Shown here one piece after another: positions 1 through 9,354 of a DNA stretch of 23,022 nt. Both the position numbers and the translations under genes were made by a program. The stretch is from assembly GCA_021372715.1 (NCBI GenBank), contig JAJFTX010000083.1, positions 1 to 23,022 of the forward strand, written 5' to 3'. This DNA comes from Methanobacterium sp. (GTDB lineage Archaea; Methanobacteriota; Methanobacteria; Methanobacteriales; Methanobacteriaceae). Under the pieces are notes generated by a model. It saw nothing but the letters and a program-made list of their open reading frames with translations, was not told where the DNA came from and did not search any database. Each line of letters starts with the position of its first letter. Positions within the stretch are counted from its first letter, which is position 1.

Positions 1-267
1 ATAATTGTCAAAACCATGGGTAAAAATGGAAGCATTATATATGCCGATAGAATAATAGAGATAGGAGCCAAGTTAACTAATACTCTAGATCCCACCGGTG
101 CTGGAGATTCCTATAGAGCAGGGTTCCTAAAAGGATATTTAAATGGAGAAGATCTGGAATTTTGTGGAAATTTCGCATCAGCTGTCGCATCCTTTGTTGT
201 GGAAGCTGAAGGTTGTCAAACCAACATACCACAATACAATATGGCTTTAAAACGGATAAAAGAGTAA
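1..267 (+). CDS. PfkB-family carbohydrate/nucleoside kinase, C-terminal part (5' end off window)
   Basis: The reading frame is open from the first base (residues IIVKT precede the first in-window Met at 16), so this is the last 88 residues of a longer protein. It carries the C-terminal PfkB signature DPTGAGDSYRAGF, encoded from base 88. In this family the Asp of GAGD is the catalytic base and the Gly-rich turn forms the anion hole that holds the ATP phosphates. Family members phosphorylate sugars or nucleosides. The tail EAEGCQTNIP resembles archaeal nucleoside/ribokinase-type members, but the substrate-binding N-terminal part is missing, so the substrate cannot be assigned. It ends in TAA followed directly by TGA. 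thiC follows after 178 bases with its own promoter-like element, so the two are probably not one operon. Confidence 0.88.
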   Translation: MIVKTMGKNGSIIYADRIIEIGAKLTNTLDPTGAGDSYRAGFLKGYLNGEDLEFCGNFASAVASFVVEAEGCQTNIPQYNMALKRIKE

Positions 268-372
268 TGATAAGTTAAATAAGCATATGGATTGATGTTT
301 CAAATACAATTTTAAAAACCATATCTATTTTTAAGTGAAATATAAATTGAATTATATTAAGATAACAGACAT

Positions 373-382
373 ATTATAAATA
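373..382 (+). promoter_or_regulatory. Candidate TATA box of thiC
   Basis: ATTATAAATA lies 63 bases before the thiC ATG at 446 in a very AT-rich spacer (268-445). An archaeal start about 25 bases downstream would give a leader of roughly 40 bases. No TPP-riboswitch-like core was recognised. Assigned by sequence pattern only. Confidence 0.4.
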
Positions 383-436
383 AAATAAACTGTATTTTAT
401 TGATATTTATAATTATTAGTAAAATTGAATTCTAAT

Positions 437-442
437 GGTGAT
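437..442 (+). promoter_or_regulatory. Ribosome-binding site that decides the thiC start
   Basis: GGTGAT, complementary to the archaeal 16S 3' end, ends three bases before ATG 446. It lies inside the longer reading frame that begins with TTG at 425, which argues that the TTG is not used. Confidence 0.6.
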
Positions 443-445
443 TCT

Positions 446-1744
<1,299 letters not shown>

Positions 1745-1753
1745 ATTTCATCC

Positions 1754-1772
1754 ATTTTTTTATTTATTTTTA
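1754..1772 (+). terminator. T-rich transcription terminator after thiC
   Basis: Ten bases after the thiC stop is a run of seven T followed by ATTTATTTTT, the kind of oligo-T tract at which archaeal RNA polymerase terminates without a hairpin. It separates thiC from lysS. Confidence 0.5.
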
Positions 1773-1800
1773 ATAAAATCCCATATTTATTTTTTATAGA

Positions 1801-1806
1801 AGGTGA
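1801..1806 (+). promoter_or_regulatory. Ribosome-binding site supporting a TTG start for lysS
   Basis: AGGTGA lies six bases before TTG 1813. No ATG lies nearby in frame, and the protein begins at the usual place ahead of the catalytic domain, so TTG is taken as the real start codon. Confidence 0.65.
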
Positions 1807-1812
1807 ATTAAA

Positions 1813-3396
<1,584 letters not shown>

Positions 3397-3417
3397 ATTC
3401 CCTTTTTTTAGGGGAAA
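3397..3417. terminator. Terminator between convergent lysS and the His-rich gene
   Basis: Directly after the lysS stop is TTCCC, a T-run and GGGGAA, giving a small stem with a T-rich loop. More A/T runs continue to 3474. It could end transcripts from both sides. Confidence 0.4.
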
Positions 3418-3474
3418 AAATATTTAATTATTCATTTCCAAAAAAATTAGTTTTACTTAAAAAAAATTATTTCT

Positions 3475-3642
3475 TTAAATTTTAAACCTTTTTTTAAGTT
3501 CTTTTTCAGCTATTTTTTGGATATTTTTTATCTGATCATCTTTATGCTTATCTTCATGTTTTTTATGCTTATGTTTCTTGCCTTTCATCTGTTTATCCAG
3601 TTCTTTAGTTGCTTTATTGGTTATATCATCAAGTAATGACAT
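3475..3642 (-). CDS. Small His/Lys-rich protein, possible metal-binding peptide
   Basis: A 55-residue reading frame that is easily missed. A strong site, GGAGGTAA, precedes its ATG by a few bases (reverse complement of 3645-3656). The protein starts MSLLDDITNKATKELDKQMK, then has a charged stretch KGKKHKHKKHEDKHKDD with five His at about residues 24-33, and ends in a likely amphipathic helix IQKIAEKELKKRFKI. There is no signal peptide or membrane segment. His-rich tracts of this kind bind Ni, Cu or Zn in other proteins; that is an inference here. It is the last gene of a same-strand set after the P-type ATPase and the YHS protein, 49 bases beyond the YHS stop. No family recognised. Confidence 0.72.
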   Translation of the reverse strand: MSLLDDITNKATKELDKQMKGKKHKHKKHEDKHKDDQIKNIQKIAEKELKKRFKI

Positions 3643-3691
3643 AAAAAATTACCTCCGGATAATGAAGGGATTTATTCAGGTTGAATATAAA

Positions 3692-3841
3692 TCATTCTTT
3701 TTCTGTATATTTCTCTGGATTTTCATCGAATTCTTTTTTACATCCAGGAGCACAGAAGTAGTATTTTTTACCCTTATAAGTACTTACCCATTTTGCTGTG
3801 TCTTCATCTACATCCATTTTACATATCGGATCCACTGCCAT
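3692..3841 (-). CDS. Small YHS-domain metal-binding protein
   Basis: This 49-residue protein is almost entirely one YHS domain. It begins MAVDPICKMDVDEDTAKW, matching the DPVCGMxV opening of the family. The second half is KGKKYYFCAPGCKKEFDENP followed by EKYTEKE. Cys 7, 30 and 34 are the likely metal ligands. Small YHS and TRASH-type domains commonly accompany heavy-metal ATPases, either free or fused. The site AGGTGAT lies five bases before the ATG. It sits 51 bases after the copper ATPase stop on the same strand, so cotranscription is likely. By context it may be a copper-binding accessory or chaperone; the exact metal is inferred. Confidence 0.9.
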   Translation of the reverse strand: MAVDPICKMDVDEDTAKWVSTYKGKKYYFCAPGCKKEFDENPEKYTEKE

Positions 3842-3892
3842 TATTCATCACCTGCCTATTAATATGTTGTTGGAGATGGATTTTAAAATTTT

Positions 3893-6355
3893 CTAGATCA
3901 ATGATATTTTATTATTTGATGACCGTTTTGCTGGTGGAAGATATCCCTTCAACATCAAAGAAAGACTCACTACTGTTACTGAACTTAAAGCCATGGCCAG
4001 TCCTGCGTATTCCGGTCGGAAAGTAATTCCAAAAGGTGGGTACAGTATCCCTGCAGCCACTGGAATTAAAATGGCATTATAGGCAAATGCCCAAAATATG
4101 TTCTGTTTAATACGGCCCATCACCTTTTTGGAAAGCTGTACACCTGCTACAGAGTCCAGTAAATCATCTTTAATAAGCACTATATCACCACTTTCTATTG
4201 CAACATCCGTACCACTACCAACAGCAATACCAACATCTGCCTGGGCCAATGCAGGAGCATCATTTATACCATCCCCAACAAAAGCCACAATTTCACCATT
4301 TTCTTGCAGTTTTTTAACCTCAGCAGCCTTATCCTGTGGTAAAACCTCAGAAATTACTTTTTCTAATCCAATTTGTTGAGCTACTGCTTTAGCGGTTCTT
4401 TCATTATCTCCGGTGATCATGGTCACCTGAAGGTCCATATCTCTCAATTCCTGGATTGCCTTTTTTGTAGTTTCTTTCAGTGTGTCTGCAACTGCTATTA
4501 CTCCCCATGTTTTTTCCGGGGAACCTACTATTATGGCTGTTTTTCCTTCATTTTCCAGTTTTAATAAGCTTTCCTGGAATTCAGGATCTAAAGGTATATT
4601 ATTCTCTTTGAAAAGTATTCTATTTCCCATTATAACTTCCTGATCAGCAATTAAAGCCTTAACACCCTTGCCTCCTAAACTGGTAAATGCAATACTTTCT
4701 TTTAAATTTAATCCTTCTGATTCAGCTTTCCTAACCACTGCCTTTGCTAACGGATGTTCTGAGTTCTTTTCTACGCTTGCTGCTATTTTAAGTAGATTCT
4801 GTTCATCTATTTCTATGGCCAGTACATCAGTTACTTCTGGTTTTCCCTTGGTTAGTGTTCCGGTTTTATCAAATAGGATGGTGTTGAGTTTTTCAGATAT
4901 CTCCAGTGCTTCACCGTTTTTTATCAGTATTCCCAGTTCTGCACCTCTGCCAATACCCACCGTAACCGCGGTGGGAGTAGCCAGGCCTAAAGCACAGGGA
5001 CATGCCACCACCAATATGGAGATCAGGACGGTGAGTCCGAATAGTAATGTACTCCCCAGGATGAAGTACCATAGAATAAATGCTACTAAAGCTATGGTGA
5101 GAATGGTGGGGATGAAATAGGATACGGCCCGATCAGCCACTCTTTGAACTGGGGGTTTAGAGCCCTGCGCCATTTCTACCAGCTTAATTATCTGAGCCAG
5201 TGCAGTGTCTTTTCCAATTTTCTCAGCACTAAATTTTAATACCCCGTTTTGGTTAATTGTTCCGCCAACCACGTTTAAATTTGCTTTTTTTAGTACAGGT
5301 AATGGTTCTCCAGTGATCATGGACTCATCAACATAACTTTCACCGAATATAACCCTTCCATCCACTGGTATTCGTTCCCCAGGCTTAACCAAAACTATAT
5401 CCCTTACTTGCACATCATCCACTGGGATCTCGGTTTCAACAGATTTTTCACCTTCATCACGAATTATAACGGCTGATTTAGCCTGTAAACCCACTAATTT
5501 CTTTATAGCAGTGCTAGTTCGTCCTTTAGCACGTGATTCGAGCCAACGTCCCAGCATTAAGAATCCAGCTAACATCAGAGCAGTTTCATAGAACATGAAC
5601 TCTGGTGTTAGTACGATATTGAAAGTTCCCAGGATGGAGGAGATAAAAGCTACCCCAATACCCAGAGAGTACATCACATCCATGTTGAGAGCTCGGTTTT
5701 GTAGTGAACGATAAGCAGCAGAAAATATAGGATAACTAACATAAATAAAAGGCAAAATAGTAACAACTAGCATGAAATAAGCCATGTTAAATGGCAGCAT
5801 CACCCCAGCATACATGATGATCATCAGTGGGATGGAAACAGCGAATGCTACAATAAAACGGTTCTTTTTACTCTTAAGATCTGCTTCACGTAGTTTATCT
5901 TCCTGATCTTCCTGGATTTCTCCTTCAACACCCAAATATTCATATCCAAGGTCTTCAATGGCCTTTCCCATCTCTTTAACAGTGATCATCTGTGGATTGT
6001 AGGTTACGTAGGCCTTTTCAGAGGCCAAGTTAACGTTTACTTCAATTATACCTTCTAATTTATTTAATACATCTTCTATTGCCTTTACACACATTGCACA
6101 GGTCATACCACCAATTTTAAGGGTGATTTTTTCGTTTATAACATCATAACCTGCATTTTTAACTGCATTTTCCACTTCGAATAATTTTATTTTGTCAGAG
6201 TCGTAGTTCAGATTTGCTTCTTCAGCATTGAAGTTCACCTGAGCATCACTTACCCCTTCTAAATTATTCAATGATTTTTCAATGTTCAAGGCACATGATG
6301 CGCATTGCATGCCGGAAATCTTTATTTTTGCCTTTTTTTCAGCCTTGTCAGCCAT
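3893..6355 (-). CDS. copA: Copper-type P1B ATPase with two HMA domains
   Basis: An 820-residue integral membrane ATPase that moves soft metal ions, most likely Cu(I), out of the cytoplasm. In order: HMA domain 1 with GMQCASC (Cys 18, 21), HMA domain 2 with GMTCAMC (Cys 86, 89), the first membrane helices at about 167-265, the actuator loop with TGEP (348-351), and the CPC helix (452-454). Then come the phosphorylated Asp 496 in DKTGT, the HP pair in SEHPLA (534-535), TGDNERT (648-654) and GDGIND (694-699). YN (759-760) and Met 788 with SS (791-792) fit the Cu(I) subgroup. The frame is open 32 residues further upstream, but that part overlaps the amidohydrolase gene and looks non-coding. I start at MADKAEKK; MGNK at 6367 is the alternative. 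It probably shares a transcript with the YHS and His-rich genes. Confidence 0.95.
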   Translation of the reverse strand: MADKAEKKAKIKISGMQCASCALNIEKSLNNLEGVSDAQVNFNAEEANLNYDSDKIKLFEVENAVKNAGYDVINEKITLKIGGMTCAMCVKAIEDVLNKLEGIIEVNVNLASEKAYVTYNPQMITVKEMGKAIEDLGYEYLGVEGEIQEDQEDKLREADLKSKKNRFIVAFAVSIPLMIIMYAGVMLPFNMAYFMLVVTILPFIYVSYPIFSAAYRSLQNRALNMDVMYSLGIGVAFISSILGTFNIVLTPEFMFYETALMLAGFLMLGRWLESRAKGRTSTAIKKLVGLQAKSAVIIRDEGEKSVETEIPVDDVQVRDIVLVKPGERIPVDGRVIFGESYVDESMITGEPLPVLKKANLNVVGGTINQNGVLKFSAEKIGKDTALAQIIKLVEMAQGSKPPVQRVADRAVSYFIPTILTIALVAFILWYFILGSTLLFGLTVLISILVVACPCALGLATPTAVTVGIGRGAELGILIKNGEALEISEKLNTILFDKTGTLTKGKPEVTDVLAIEIDEQNLLKIAASVEKNSEHPLAKAVVRKAESEGLNLKESIAFTSLGGKGVKALIADQEVIMGNRILFKENNIPLDPEFQESLLKLENEGKTAIIVGSPEKTWGVIAVADTLKETTKKAIQELRDMDLQVTMITGDNERTAKAVAQQIGLEKVISEVLPQDKAAEVKKLQENGEIVAFVGDGINDAPALAQADVGIAVGSGTDVAIESGDIVLIKDDLLDSVAGVQLSKKVMGRIKQNIFWAFAYNAILIPVAAGILYPPFGITFRPEYAGLAMALSSVTVVSLSLMLKGYLPPAKRSSNNKISLI

Positions 6356-6398
6356 TTTATTACCCATGTTATTTAGGATAAAATAATATAAATGAAAT

Positions 6399-7637
6399 TT
6401 AAACTCCTCGCAGGTCTTTAAACAATTCCCCATTCTTAATAACCAATTCAATGTTATCTGGATTTCCTAAAGAGTTTATATCCTCTAATGGATCTTTCTT
6501 ACTTATTATGATGTCGGCTAGTTTTCCTGGTTCAATGGTTCCTATCTGATCCTGCCAGCCCAAGAGTTGGGCTGATACTTTAGTCCCGGTCATGATGGCC
6601 TCCATTGGTTTCATACCTATCTCACACAATAAGCCTAGTTCCTGAAGATTAACTCCGTGTTCTATCACCCCACAGTCCGTTCCCATGGCCATGGTTACTC
6701 CAGCTTTATATGCTTTCTTCATATTTTTTCGGTGAATATCTACTATCCTTATTGCATCTTCCACCATATATTCGGGAATTGTTCCTTCTTCGGCGTGTAT
6801 TTTATTTATTTTCTGAACTACTAAAGTAGGAACCAGATATACATCTTTTTCATTAATCATCCTTATGGCTTCCCTATCCAGATAGGTTCCATGTTCAATG
6901 GAAGTTATTCCTGCCTTTACCGCATTTTTTATTCCATCCACACCATGTGCATGCGCCATGGATTTTATACCTCTGTTTTGAGCCTCCCTAATAATTACTT
7001 GCAGTTCTTCCACAGTAAATTGGGAGTATTCAGGATGATCATTAGCACTCATCACACCACCAGTGGCCATTATCTTCACCACATCCGCGCCAGCCCTCAG
7101 AACTTCCCTCACTTTCTTGAGAACGCCTTCTTTTCCATCACAAACACCGTCCGGTTTTCCTGGATAGGATATTTTCATATCAAAACCTGATTTAAGCCAA
7201 AAGTCAAAATGACCCCCAGTGATAGATAGGGGAGATCCACTGATCTGCATACGAGGTCCTACTACTAATCCCTGTTGAACTGCTTTTTTCACACCATAAT
7301 CGGCCAGTCCAGCATCTCTTACTGTAGTGACTCCTGCATTGATTGTTAAATTCATATTACGGATTGAGTTGAAGAAAAAGGTTGATAATGGATTGTACAT
7401 GGTGTGTTCCATTTTAAATCCGTTGGCCATGAGGTGTACATGGCTATCTATAAATCCCGGTAGTAAATATCCTCCTCTTGCATCAATTCTTCTGATCTTT
7501 GCTTGTGGAATGGTTATGGAATCTTCAGCACCCACAGCTTCTATTTTATTATTTCTGATCAATATTGCTGCATTATAAGTAGGTGAATTGCCTGTTCCAT
7601 CTATCAGAGTTCCGTTATGTATGAGGGAATATTCCAT
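6399..7637 (-). CDS. Metal-dependent amidohydrolase, prolidase/imidazolonepropionase-like
   Basis: A 412-residue TIM-barrel hydrolase of the amidohydrolase superfamily. The composite beta-sandwich N-terminus (LIHNGTLIDGTG) leads to the first metal motif in GFIDSHVHL (His 66, 68). It continues with a likely carboxylated Lys 188 in VVKIMATGG, HAHG (229-232), IEHGT (His 249) and Asp 321 in MGTDCG. The C-terminus has the usual IGTIEPGKLADIII. This set matches the binuclear group that includes Xaa-Pro and other dipeptidases and related deacetylases. The substrate is unknown. Start: AGGAGG touches the first ATG (7643) directly but is six bases from the second ATG (7637), so the second is preferred. 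copA follows after about 43 bases, so cotranscription is possible, but no functional link is obvious. Confidence 0.9.
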   Translation of the reverse strand: MEYSLIHNGTLIDGTGNSPTYNAAILIRNNKIEAVGAEDSITIPQAKIRRIDARGGYLLPGFIDSHVHLMANGFKMEHTMYNPLSTFFFNSIRNMNLTINAGVTTVRDAGLADYGVKKAVQQGLVVGPRMQISGSPLSITGGHFDFWLKSGFDMKISYPGKPDGVCDGKEGVLKKVREVLRAGADVVKIMATGGVMSANDHPEYSQFTVEELQVIIREAQNRGIKSMAHAHGVDGIKNAVKAGITSIEHGTYLDREAIRMINEKDVYLVPTLVVQKINKIHAEEGTIPEYMVEDAIRIVDIHRKNMKKAYKAGVTMAMGTDCGVIEHGVNLQELGLLCEIGMKPMEAIMTGTKVSAQLLGWQDQIGTIEPGKLADIIISKKDPLEDINSLGNPDNIELVIKNGELFKDLRGV

Positions 7638-7643
7638 TTGCAT

Positions 7644-7649
7644 CCTCCT
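7644..7649 (-). promoter_or_regulatory. Ribosome-binding site that decides the amidohydrolase start
   Basis: On the minus strand AGGAGG is followed directly by ATGCAAATG. Spacing of zero to the first ATG is unusable and six to the second is ideal, so the protein should begin MEYSLIHNG. Confidence 0.7.
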
Positions 7650-7690
7650 AAAATTAAAATTAATTAATATGGTTTTTTTTGTTTTTATCG

Positions 7691-7705
7691 GTTAATATAT
7701 TTTAC
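7691..7705 (-). promoter_or_regulatory. Candidate TATA box of the amidohydrolase transcript
   Basis: Minus-strand GTAAAATATATTAAC lies about 55-70 bases before the amidohydrolase ATG and would place the transcript start near 7672. The whole spacer is AT-rich, so this is only a candidate. Confidence 0.3.
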
Positions 7706-7805
7706 AAAAAATTAACTATTCGATCCGATGTATTAAGTTATTTTGTTCAAATTTTGAAATTATTTGATGATTCTGGTACCTTTTGTGTTTAAAAAAGAGA
7801 AAAGA

Positions 7806-7814
7806 TTATAAATA
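7806..7814 (+). promoter_or_regulatory. Candidate promoter (BRE/TATA) of the first DUF5518-like gene
   Basis: TTATAAATA follows a purine-rich stretch (AAAAAAGAGAAAAG) that resembles an archaeal BRE. It lies 52 bases before the ATG at 7867, predicting a start near 7837. AGGAGTGA at 7853-7860 is the ribosome-binding site. Confidence 0.5.
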
Positions 7815-7866
7815 CCTAAATCAAACAATCTGTTGTGTATTTAATTAAATATAGGAGTGAAAAGTA

Positions 7867-8235
7867 ATGGTTGAATGGCGACCTTTAGTTATAAGTATAT
7901 TTTTTGCAATGGCCGTATATTTTGTATCTTTAGTATCTGGCCAAAGTGGCGGTTTTCTGGGAGTATTACTCGGTGGAGCAGTTGTAGGATACATGATAGA
8001 TGGAAATATTAAGGATGGAATTCTTCACGGAGCGATCTTAGGTATTGTAACTGGTCTGATAATCGTTGCAATATTAATAATCCAGTTAGCCAGTTATGGT
8101 TTAACTTCAGCGTTATCCGGTGCTATATTGCAATCCATAATATATCTTCTGATAATGGAGATTATTATAGCAATAATTGGTGGAGTATTCGGTATTCTGA
8201 TTAATTCAGAATCATTAGAATCAGTAGAAACGTAA
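7867..8235 (+). CDS. Small membrane protein, DUF5518-like
   Basis: A 122-residue very hydrophobic protein with about four membrane segments (roughly residues 6-24, 28-44, 52-75 and 85-112). It opens with VEWRPLVISIFF and has Gly-rich turns (GGFLGVLLGGAVVGYMIDG, then HGAILGIVTGLI). This Trp-start, glycine-zipper layout matches the DUF5518 family, which is common in Methanobacteriales and has no known function. AGGAGTGA precedes the ATG. A similar gene, about 140 bases downstream on the same strand, is probably a paralogue. The family name is assigned by eye. Confidence 0.75.
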   Translation: MVEWRPLVISIFFAMAVYFVSLVSGQSGGFLGVLLGGAVVGYMIDGNIKDGILHGAILGIVTGLIIVAILIIQLASYGLTSALSGAILQSIIYLLIMEIIIAIIGGVFGILINSESLESVET

Positions 8236-8248
8236 ATTACGCATTTTC

Positions 8249-8264
8249 TATTCTTCTTTTTTTT
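8249..8264 (+). terminator. T-rich terminator after the first DUF5518-like gene
   Basis: A pyrimidine run TATTCTTCTTTTTTTTG starts about 13 bases after the stop. It is a plausible archaeal oligo-T terminator, implying that the second DUF5518-like gene has its own transcript. Confidence 0.4.
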
Positions 8265-8377
8265 GTACTGAAAATTTAGATTAGAATATTATTTTTATCA
8301 GATAGTTGATATTTTACATAATCTTCAAATTATTTTAAAAAAAATTGTTATTAATTCATCATGTGGAGTAGAAAAAA

Positions 8378-8788
8378 ATGACTGACTGGAAAGCTATAGT
8401 AATAGGTGGTATTATAAACGCAGTATTAACCCTAGTGTTCTTATTAGCCTTTTTCCCCTTGTTCTTTTTAGGTCCTTTACTTGGCGGTCTTTTAACCTCC
8501 TATCTCAGTAAAACATATCCTATAATGGATGAAAAAGATGGAGCTGTTGAAGGAGGAATTTCTGGGATAATTGGTGGTTTGATAATTGGTTTACTATTCA
8601 TATTTGGTTTCGGAGCTTTAAGTGCAATCATAGGATTGATATTTACCAACATCGGACTGGTGGCTGGTACTATCACCATCATCATGGGAATATTTGTAAC
8701 AGTGCTTGCCATATTTGTTGGTGCCGTTCTGGGTGCTATTGGGGGTATAATTGGAGTTTACCTAAATAAACCAGCGTATATTGAATAA
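8378..8788 (+). CDS. Small membrane protein, DUF5518-like (second copy)
   Basis: A 136-residue membrane protein beginning TDWKAIVIGGIINAVLTLV, with four likely helices (about 7-27, 29-45, 60-82 and 92-130). It contains repeated Gly motifs such as LGPLLGGLLTSYL, GGISGIIGGLIIG and GAVLGAIGGIIGVYL. A charged loop PIMDEKDGAVEGG joins helices two and three. It shares the W-x-A/P-L/I-V-I opening and glycine-zipper layout with the gene before it, so the two are probably divergent tandem duplicates. GGAG lies about nine bases before the ATG. Function unknown. It ends 38 bases from the convergent gene at 8827. Confidence 0.75.
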   Translation: MTDWKAIVIGGIINAVLTLVFLLAFFPLFFLGPLLGGLLTSYLSKTYPIMDEKDGAVEGGISGIIGGLIIGLLFIFGFGALSAIIGLIFTNIGLVAGTITIIMGIFVTVLAIFVGAVLGAIGGIIGVYLNKPAYIE

Positions 8789-8826
8789 ATTTAATAACAC
8801 ATTTTATAAAAAAATTACATTATTTA

Positions 8827-9237
8827 TTATTTATTTTCTATTTTAATGATTCCTTCATCAGCATCCAGTTCCACCCAATCTCCATCGTTCAGGATGCCTA
8901 ATAAAGATTCCTCAGGACGATCTACCATGGGTATACCAGCCATTATCGCACCAGTTGCAATTATAGGCTCAGCTTCAAGTGCAATTAATGCCAATGGAGC
9001 TGTTTTATTCTTATACATTTGATATATGATATAAGAACCCACTGTAGATCCCTTACCCGATGGAATTACCAGTATCTTCTCGCTGATTTTCTTTCCATAT
9101 AATTCATGATGTGTATCAGTAATTATACCCGTATCCGGGTCAACTCCACCTAGAAAACTTATAGGATCTTTAGTTAATAGAACAGGGCCATTAACATGTC
9201 CTCTGGATATCTTTCGGCACTTTATAATCTTCACCAT
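8827..9237 (-). CDS. Phosphomevalonate dehydratase small subunit (aconitase X swivel domain, DUF126)
   Basis: This 136-residue protein matches the DUF126/aconitase-X swivel family. With a separate large subunit it dehydrates mevalonate 5-phosphate to trans-anhydromevalonate 5-phosphate in the archaeal mevalonate route to isoprenoid lipids. Family features are KISRGHVNGPVLLTKDPISF near residues 8-27, GGVDPDTGIITD near 30-41, and the phosphate-loop-like PSGKGSTVGSYIIYQ near 59-73. The C-terminal block is APLALIALEAEPIIATGAI followed by IPMVDRP. Length is normal for a stand-alone small subunit. AGGGGA precedes the ATG by about eight bases. The large (catalytic Fe-S) subunit is not in this window. 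Confidence 0.92.
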   Translation of the reverse strand: MVKIIKCRKISRGHVNGPVLLTKDPISFLGGVDPDTGIITDTHHELYGKKISEKILVIPSGKGSTVGSYIIYQMYKNKTAPLALIALEAEPIIATGAIMAGIPMVDRPEESLLGILNDGDWVELDADEGIIKIENK

Positions 9238-9323
9238 TAATTATTCCCCTAAATTAACATTTTAAATGTTTATTTGATTCATAAGATAAATAAAGAATTC
9301 TGTTTTTTAATAGAATTAATCTA

Positions 9324-9346
9324 TAAAAAAGAAAGAAAAAAGAAAT
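9324..9346 (-). terminator. T-rich terminator after the triple-repeat membrane gene
   Basis: On the minus strand, just past the stop at 9355, is a pyrimidine tract of T-runs broken by single C (TTTCTTTTTTCTTTCTTTTTT region). Further on, AATTCT (9296-9301) and AGAATT (9312-9317) could form a weak stem. Together they look like an archaeal terminator. Confidence 0.45.
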
Positions 9347-9354
9347 TAATGGTT

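Noticed and set aside
268..445. TPP riboswitch ahead of thiC
   Set aside because: The spacer is almost all A/T and lacks the conserved GC-rich stems and CUGAGA-like core expected of a THI element.
3578..3862. 94-residue plus-strand frame
   Set aside because: It is the antisense of the His-rich and YHS genes, both of which have strong ribosome-binding sites and, for YHS, a recognisable domain.
4668..5120. 150-residue plus-strand frame inside the copper ATPase gene
   Set aside because: Antisense of the CPC and phosphorylation region of the ATPase; no independent support.
6356..6451. N-terminal extension of the ATPase to 852 residues (MNWLLRMGN...)
   Set aside because: The added 32 residues are read from the end of the amidohydrolase gene and spacer in another frame; HMA domain 1 starts right after MADK.
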